NCBI GenBank assembly: GCA_029959085.1
Contig: JARWIR010000013.1
Span: 13,269,186 to 13,333,185 of the forward strand
Reading direction: 5' to 3'
Origin: Nemophila menziesii
Lineage: Eukaryota; Streptophyta; Magnoliopsida; Boraginales; Hydrophyllaceae
DNA: 64,000 nt
Shown here: in pieces, positions 58,501-64,000 of the stretch
Layout of the letters: each line of letters begins with the position of its first letter
How positions within the stretch are numbered: the first letter of the stretch is position 1
The notes under the pieces: model-generated
Seen by the model: the letters and a program-made list of their open reading frames with translations, nothing else
The model's database searches: none
What the model was told of the DNA's origin: nothing
Translations under genes and position numbers: made by a program

Positions 58501-58735
58501 AAGGCGAACTTCGCATCAATTTGTTTTATTTCAAAAATTTTTATGTCTTGATTTCATAAATATCTTATTGTCTGTCTTATGTTGTAATCGATAGGGGTAT
58601 TGGCAAATGGACGTTAAAGCTGAACAAAGAACAAAAAACAATGAAACATACTGTATAGCCTAAATTCATTCTCTTCGCACTCTGCATTCGAACAAAGAAC
58701 AAAAAAGAAATCTATTTTTTGACGAAGAAGCCTAG

Positions 58736-59431
58736 ATGGAGTTTGAATCAAATTACGAAATTGAGACAGTAGCTGACTTCATCCTCACCAGAAATTTCAT
58801 CAGAGTCGCTCTTCGGGTAAGCTCTACTCGAAGCTATACCCAAAAATTAATTAATGAATTCTAAATTTGAATCTTACCTTGATTACTACTTTGATTGGAT
58901 GGCATTGATAGTTCCCAGATGAGTTATTGAAGGACTCCATTAGAGTTGTAGGATGTTTACGGAAGAAGCTAAGATCAGATATAAAGTTGTATGTAATGGC
59001 TGATACAATATATGGAAGTTGTTGTGTGGATGAAGTTGGAGCAGCTCATGCCGATGCTCAATGCATTATTCATTATGGCCACACATGCCTCAGTCCGTTA
59101 GTATTTTTGATCTTCTTTTCATATATATTATTTCCACTACACATTCTAAAAAAATTCTGGTTTCACTTATAGGACTTCAAAGCTTCCTGCTTTCTTTGTT
59201 TTTGGGAAAGCTCCCATTAGTGTATTTGATTGTGCACGCTGTGTAAGTCCCAAGCCTCTTCTGGTAAACTGCATAGTGCATACCCTTTTTAATATCTTGG
59301 TTAATGAATGGTTTATCTTTTTGAATGCAGCTTCTTTTTGCACTTGAATATGCATATGCAATACCAGAAATTAAAAAATCATTGACTTGCGAGAAGTTAG
59401 AAGTACAGGACTGGTTTTACTCCAAGAGAAG
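58736..59431 (+). pseudogene. Captured DPH2 fragment (diphthamide biosynthesis protein 2), exons 1-4
   Basis: The four exons are 58736-58816, 58912-59096, 59173-59242 and 59331-59431, all GT-AG and in frame. They encode about 146 residues matching the N-terminal third of DPH2, the partner of DPH1 in the first step of diphthamide synthesis on elongation factor 2. Recognisable blocks are [44 protein letters not shown] (with the Fe-S type Cys), [21 protein letters not shown] and FDCARC. The next exon equivalent (from 59517) gives a stop after six codons. The remaining two thirds of DPH2 are missing. It is a partial, probably captured copy. Confidence 0.85.
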
Positions 59432-59516
59432 GTTTAGTATATCAAAGGAATGATTTCATTTTTTTGTTTTTTCTGCTTTTGAGCGCGATTGATTTTATTT
59501 ACTCGATTTATTACAG

Positions 59517-59780
59517 ATACTTGACAAGGAAATGAGTACTACTTTTCGAGCGAATCTGCAATGCTGGTAGATTTAGTGAAGATGAGGTATTAAATATTTA
59601 TTTATTTTTATTTTATTTTTAGTTTTTACTTTCTTTCTGATTAGTTCTTATTCTCCATTAATGTTTTCAGGCTGGCTTGGGATTTACCGAAGTATGAAGA
59701 GCAAAAAAGAAAAAGAAGACGCTTTGTGGATTTTTTGTTTAAGCTTGGAATTCGGAAGGAAGATTTACCAAAGTTTGGTT
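59517..59780 (+). other. Exon-like blocks of an unidentified gene
   Basis: A block near 59525-59586 reads EYYFSSESAMLVDLVKM before a GT donor. A second block (59671-59780), after TTTTCAG, reads LAWDLPKYEEQKRKRRRFVD and continues FLFKLGIRKEDLPKFG. The two can be spliced in one frame, but that frame is not that of the DPH2 part. No family was recognised. Confidence 0.4.
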
Positions 59781-59804
59781 AATAGATAAGATATAATTTA
59801 AATT

Positions 59805-60950
59805 TTTAGGTGTGCCTTTGAAATTTATTTTTTCCAACACTCCAGCAGCTATGTATCATGTTCGTGGTTCGAGATTTCGAGGCCTCCACTCTCTTGAGGT
59901 TGTTGAAGGGATTTTTAATGTAAGGACTAAATTGCAAAATTTGGATTCCTTGGAAATTTCAGCTTGTGATTATGAGTCGCCTTTGGCTTATTTTATTTGG
60001 GAATTATTTTCCTCGCTTGGAGCTGCTTCATTTATTTATTCTCATTCTATGTTGCAGAACCTTATTTTTCAATTAGGGGAACTTATTTATCTTCTAAATA
60101 ATTCTACTTCTCTGAGGACTATTTTGCAATTCTTCGAAATTCTGGAGATTGGCGTTATTTACTTAGCTGTTCTTGCTGGTGCTATTTTATTTATAGCTGA
60201 TAATATGGAGCTGCTGTTCTATTTTATTCAGGTGAATTTTTTGTCAAAGTTGGACTTTATAAAGGTGCTGCTGTTGTTTATTTTTCCGAAATATTATTGA
60301 ACCAACTTTGACTTCTATCCCTTGGTCAAATATAGCTGCTACTTCTTTACATATTTAGTTGGCTTACTACTTTTGGACGAATTATGAGGCTATTAGGAGT
60401 TTTTTCCTATCGTCCAATATAGCTGCTTCATTTTGGTCTACTTCTTTGGCTCATTTCATTTTGACGATTTATAAGTCAATTTTAATGTCAACGTTTGCAG
60501 CTATTCTCAAATATTTGGATTATATCTTGCCTGATATATTTTTTATCTTCATTTCTAAGAGCAAGTTTATATTCCAAAGTACCATTGGGATTGACTTTCT
60601 GCTTCTTGATTCCGCAAATGGGATTTTTATTGCAAGGACTAATTTCCAAATTTAGATTCCTTGGAAATTCCGGATTTTGGTTACAAGTCGCCTTTGACTT
60701 TTATTCTGGGATTAAACGCTTCATTCCTTATAAAGTTTAGCTGTTTTATGGTAGCTGCTATGATTTTCTTTGCCCTAGGGACTATTTTGCAATTTTTATG
60801 TTCAGATATCGTTCTCTCTTGCTTCGAAAGTTACTGATCATATCCTGAATCACGTGTTTATTTAGTTTCAAGATTAAGTGTTTCATCTACCTTTTCTTTG
60901 TTATTTTTAGGTGTGCCTCTGAAATTTACGGAGTACCAAAGGCTTTATAT
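59805..60950 (+). repeat. Diverged direct repeats of about 0.7 and 1.1 kb spacing
   Basis: AGGACTAA(A/T)TT, then GATTCCTTGGAAATT(T/C)C, then AAGTCGCCTTTG- or GAGTCGCCTTTG-type phrases occur at about 59925-59990 and 60635-60695. GACTATTTTGCAATT occurs at 60117 and 60779. TAGGTGTGCCT(T/C)TGAAATTTA occurs at 59808 and 60909. Many copies of ATAGCTGCT are interspersed. The open frames 59812-60300 and 60359-60655 lie in this T-rich repeat and have no family resemblance. Confidence 0.6.
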
Positions 60951-61216
60951 TTTAAATCATGGTGAACTCGGCTTATAGTTTTGGACTTCGATGGCATATG
61001 TGCTTCTCTCTTCAGATTTCACGAGGCATGTTCCAAAAATTGCACTATAGGTTTGAATTAGTTACCGTATAAGTTCCAATTCTATACAAAATAATATTAA
61101 ATAAATTAAGATTGAATTAATTGCATTATAAGTCCCTGTACTATATAAAAAATGATTATGAAAACAATAGTATTTTTGTTTTTCTTATGTGATATACTTA
61201 TACTCTAATCTTTCAG

Positions 61217-62196
61217 CTACCATGAAGTAAAGAGGAAAATTGAAGAAGAAACAGGCATTCATGCTTTCTATAAAAGATTTTCTATTAAATATACTCTTAA
61301 GTTAAGATGTTCTTCAATCACTTATGGTTCTAAATCTAATATTTATAATAATACCTTCTAATACTCTTTTGCTTTCAGATTGGAGAAATTTACAAAGGAA
61401 GTGAAAGAATATGGTGTTTTTGTAGAGTTTAACCGGTAACTTTTGATAGACAATACCATTAGAAAGTTTTTAACAGAAACCATTTCAGTCTTTTTTTTGA
61501 TCAAAGTGTGAGTCCACAACACCATTAGAAACCATTTCAGCCTGTGAGTCCGAGCGTTCGATAAATTGCCGCACTGAATCAAATTTGGGAATTTAGATAC
61601 ATACAAAGAGTATCGAATTACGTGCACTATGATCTGAAAGAAATCGCGTTTCCTTCCTCTTTACCTAATTCTCACTTGAAAAACGGCGAAAATTAACTTG
61701 GAAAGAGCGCTACCTGGTAAGAGAGGCACTAATATTGATAGGATAACTCAAAGGAGTTTATTAGTAAAGTAATTTTTGTTTTTTGATTTTATGTTTGTTA
61801 GGTGTTGAAGGAAGCATCTCGATTATATGCTGCAAGTTGGGTAAGGGATATTGGTCCTGAACTACGACACAAAGAAAATGAAGAAATTGTTAAAAATGGT
61901 GCAACTAAAGTGAAAGAACCCTCCACATTAGGTAAGTATTAATTAATTAAGTATTAATTTTGTTGATAAAATAATTTAATTATTTATTATTTTAATGGAC
62001 ATAGGAATTGCTACGAGGTGGAATGGAGACACTAAGACCAGCTTTATAACGTGTGTACATGACAACAGCTTCTACTTATAGAGATGGTCTAACAAGTTTC
62101 ATTCAAGGCTATAAAGAAGGGATACAAGAAGTAATGGAAAAGAAGGATAAAGAGAGTGAAAAGGAGAAATCTGATGATCCCAAAAACTCAACTTGA
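61217..62196 (+). pseudogene. Captured 3' exons of an unidentified host gene
   Basis: Exon-like blocks with splice signals are: 61217-61276 (YHEVKRKIEEETGIHAFYK), 61379-61436 (LEKFTKEVKEYGVFVEFN), 61801-61932 (VLKEASRLYAASWVRDIGPE) and a last block from about 62070 (YRDGLTSFIQGYKEGIQEVM), ending at TGA (62194-62196). The second-to-third junction does not keep frame. The blocks are charged and helical in style and end in a Lys/Glu/Ser-rich tail. I do not recognise the family. They seem to form the C-terminal half of one gene inside the putative Helitron. Confidence 0.45.
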
Positions 62197-62603
62197 TCTT
62201 CACATGATAATCAATCGTACGAATGTAGTGAGTTCATAATTTAACACCAAATGCAAGCTTGATAGGCATATGCATTCTAAATTATAGTTGGTGTGAAAAT
62301 GGGTGGAAAGGACGTGTTATATACATGAAACTGACATATTTTTGTCATCTCCCTTGAATATCTCAAAAACCCCTTACATCTTTCAAGGTTTATGAGACCC
62401 GCAAAAATAACACAATTACTCAAACCCCTCACGTCTCTTCATTTTCATTGCACGCTCCTCAATTATGCCACTCTCTCATCTTTATCACACATTTCTCATC
62501 TTGAATATACGATCTTGGTGTATTTTTTTATTATATCTTAACTTCTCAACGCGTCAACTTAAAGTAAGAAAAATTGACGATTGATTGATTTTTTTATTCC
62601 GAA

Positions 62604-62630
62604 GTGACTTCAGGCACGGGCAATACCTAG
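62604..62630 (+). other. Helitron 3' terminus: hairpin plus CTAG
   Basis: The stem GTGACT/AGGCAC (one mismatch) is followed by GGGCAATACCTAG and then T. It is the counterpart of the inverted terminus at 43905-43931. Confidence 0.7.
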
Positions 62631-63555
62631 TATATATATATATATACCTTTTTTTTATATCACCCTATATTAAATATAAGAAAGAGAAAAATAATTAGAA
62701 AATATAAATAATTTAATCAATACTTTAAAATTATTTCAAAAAAAATTAAATATTTTAACTTTTAACGAGAGGGTAACCAGGATTTTACTTGAAAGAGAAA
62801 AAAAAAATTCGAAATATTAGAAAAAAGGAGCTTATAATTTTTTTTTAAAGATAGTACTATAAAAAGGTTTTTAAAAAATTTGGAAAGTCCTGGCCCCAAA
62901 TACTATAACGTGGTCTCGTGCCCGCTTGGAAGAAGAGTTTTTGTCTTTATCCTAATTATTCAAACAACTATCATTTCGGGATCTTATCTTACCCGCTTCA
63001 AATTGTTAAAGCAATTAATTGTGTTGTTTAATTAGAGGTGGGGGTCAATCGTAGGGAGGAGAAGATGGTCATTTTATGAGGAGTGGAAGTAGTAGGAAGT
63101 TTCATGGTTTATGATATAAACTTCCAGGTTCTCGTGATTGTAGAGAGAGTAGGAAAAGAATGAAAGATGCGTGGGAGGAGGGTGGGAGGGATTTTCAGAA
63201 TCACGTGGGCTAAAAAATTCTTCGCGTTGCTACGTTTTGTGTCTACGTGGAGTCATTTCATTTGTTCAACACCATTAGCACCCTCACAAAGTTAAAAGAA
63301 ATAGCAACGTTCTATCTGCCAATTTCTCCCACCTATTAAGCTAGTAGTTAATAAGCATTTTAAAAGTTAATGTTAAAAAATCATTTTCTTTTATTAAATA
63401 AGAAATAACTTAATATTATATTAAATATGTATTTGAGATGATTTATTTTAGAGTTAAAATTATTTTTAAATAAAAAGTAAAACATTTGTTAAATATATTA
63501 AAAAATAATATGTGGAATCACTTTAACTACGTTTTGTAAGAATTTGTATATGATT
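62631..63555. other. Intergenic DNA, no gene recognised
   Basis: An (AT) run at 62631-62646 and AT-rich DNA are followed by a more balanced stretch (62900-63330) with CACGTGG-type words near 63202. No coding frame with family resemblance was found. Confidence 0.5.
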
Positions 63556-63559
63556 ACTT

Positions 63560-63745
63560 TGGGGATGTATTCAATTGGGAGTCTGTTGGATTTTTTTAGA
63601 TTTTAAAAGTCCAGAGGTATTCAATCAGGATTTTAAAAAGTCTATTAAAATCTTGAGGTATTCAATTAAGATTTTAAAAACTCTTTTAAAATCTAGATGT
63701 ATTCAATCAAGACTTTTTTTAATCCATTAAAATTTTAAGATATTC
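63560..63745 (+). repeat. Tandem TATTCAAT(C/T)-GATTTTAAAA units, about four copies
   Basis: GGGGATGTATTCAATTGGGA opens a series of units, each with GTATTCAAT(T/C) and ATTTTAAAA(A/G)TC, spaced 40 to 53 bp (about 63566, 63618, 63658, 63699). A GTATTCAATT phrase with a G run is often seen at ends of small plant transposons, but the partner end lies outside the window if it exists. Confidence 0.6.
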
Positions 63746-64000
63746 AAAAGTCATTAAACTTTCTAAGTCATTGAATTTTATTGGAATTTAAGGTTTAAGT
63801 ATAAGTAAAAAACTCTTCTACAAATCTTTTTGTAAAAGTAGAAATTTTATAAACTCCAAACAAAATAACCATAAAAGAAAAAAAATTATAAATTATTTTA
63901 TAATTATCATTTTAATCATGTTTCATTGTATTTTTTTAGAACATAAAAAAATATTCCATTTTTTCTCATCATTTACTTTTTCTTCTTTTACTGTTCTAAA
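63746..64000. other. AT-rich DNA at the window end
   Basis: Nothing was recognised. Confidence 0.5.

Larger units (their letters stand above)
57995..62630 (+). mobile_element. Putative gene-capturing Helitron, 4.6 kb
   Basis: The 3' end reads GGCACGGGCAATACCTAG, then T (62613-62630). It is nearly identical to the inverted terminus at 43905 and has a 14-bp stem with one mismatch at 62604-62617. The proposed 5' end is A/TCTATATTATATTTC at 57995; a TTTACCC phrase shortly after resembles the 5' end of the family. Inside are intron-containing pieces of at least three host genes in the same orientation. This fits capture of genomic DNA by a Helitron. No Rep/helicase is present. The 3' end is well supported; the 5' end is tentative. 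Confidence 0.5.

Noticed and set aside
58736..59431. Functional DPH2 gene
   Set aside because: Only the first four exon equivalents exist; a stop follows at once in the next block and the C-terminal two thirds are missing.
59812..60655. Two T-rich open frames (162 and 98 codons) as real membrane proteins
   Set aside because: Hydrophobicity follows from T-rich repeat DNA; they lie across diverged direct repeats and have no recognised domain.
1..64000. CRISPR arrays, bacterial operons or riboswitches
   Set aside because: No regularly spaced identical repeats with unique spacers and no prokaryotic gene organisation; the content is plant nuclear.

Overview
The window is nuclear DNA from a flowering plant, most likely a eudicot. 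Its genes have short GT-AG introns, intergenic DNA is AT-rich and packed with transposons, and it carries chlorophyllide a oxygenase (CAO), which makes chlorophyll b. No bacterial or organellar gene structure is seen. I could not name the species.

Layout. 1-3826: 5' part of a Ty1/copia element on the minus strand, with gag-pol broken by three small lesions; its other end lies outside the window. 5398-6423: a three-exon gene for a proline/tyrosine-rich protein. 7080-10250: exon debris of two genes (one NOL6/Nrap-like) split by a Mutator-like element with 0.5-kb terminal inverted repeats and a 9-bp target duplication. 13082-13236: a hairpin MITE. 13912-16437: an intact six-exon CAO gene. 16975-19575: copia, LINE and SINE-like debris.

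20300-43746 is the gene cluster of interest. Three copies of an ILR1-like IAA-amino acid hydrolase (M20 amidohydrolase) lie in the same orientation: intact at 20845-22427, intact at 30222-31770, and a pseudogene at 39120-40440. Copies 1 and 3 are each followed by a convergent protein disulfide isomerase (PDI) gene. The PDI beside copy 1 is broken (22693-23920) and the one beside copy 3 is intact (40778-43746). A gene pair was therefore duplicated and a different member was lost in each unit. Retroelements fill the gaps between units: a LINE 5' part plus an LTR-like block, nested copia elements, and a 5'-truncated LINE.

43905-64000 is almost all mobile DNA. A Helitron-like element carries a 1.6-kb degenerate TTAAGG-type array. 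Two more Helitron-type 5' ends lie beside it. A minus-strand LINE is split by a solo LTR with a clear 5-bp target duplication, and two further LINEs follow. A putative Helitron at 57995-62630 has collected intron-containing pieces of several host genes, including diphthamide biosynthesis protein DPH2.

The genes that look functional are CAO (plastid pigment synthesis), two ILR1-like hydrolases (release of auxin from amino acid conjugates), PDI (disulfide formation in the ER) and possibly the proline-rich protein. They do not form one pathway; their proximity reflects local duplication and transposition. All exon boundaries were inferred by eye from splice consensus and reading frame.
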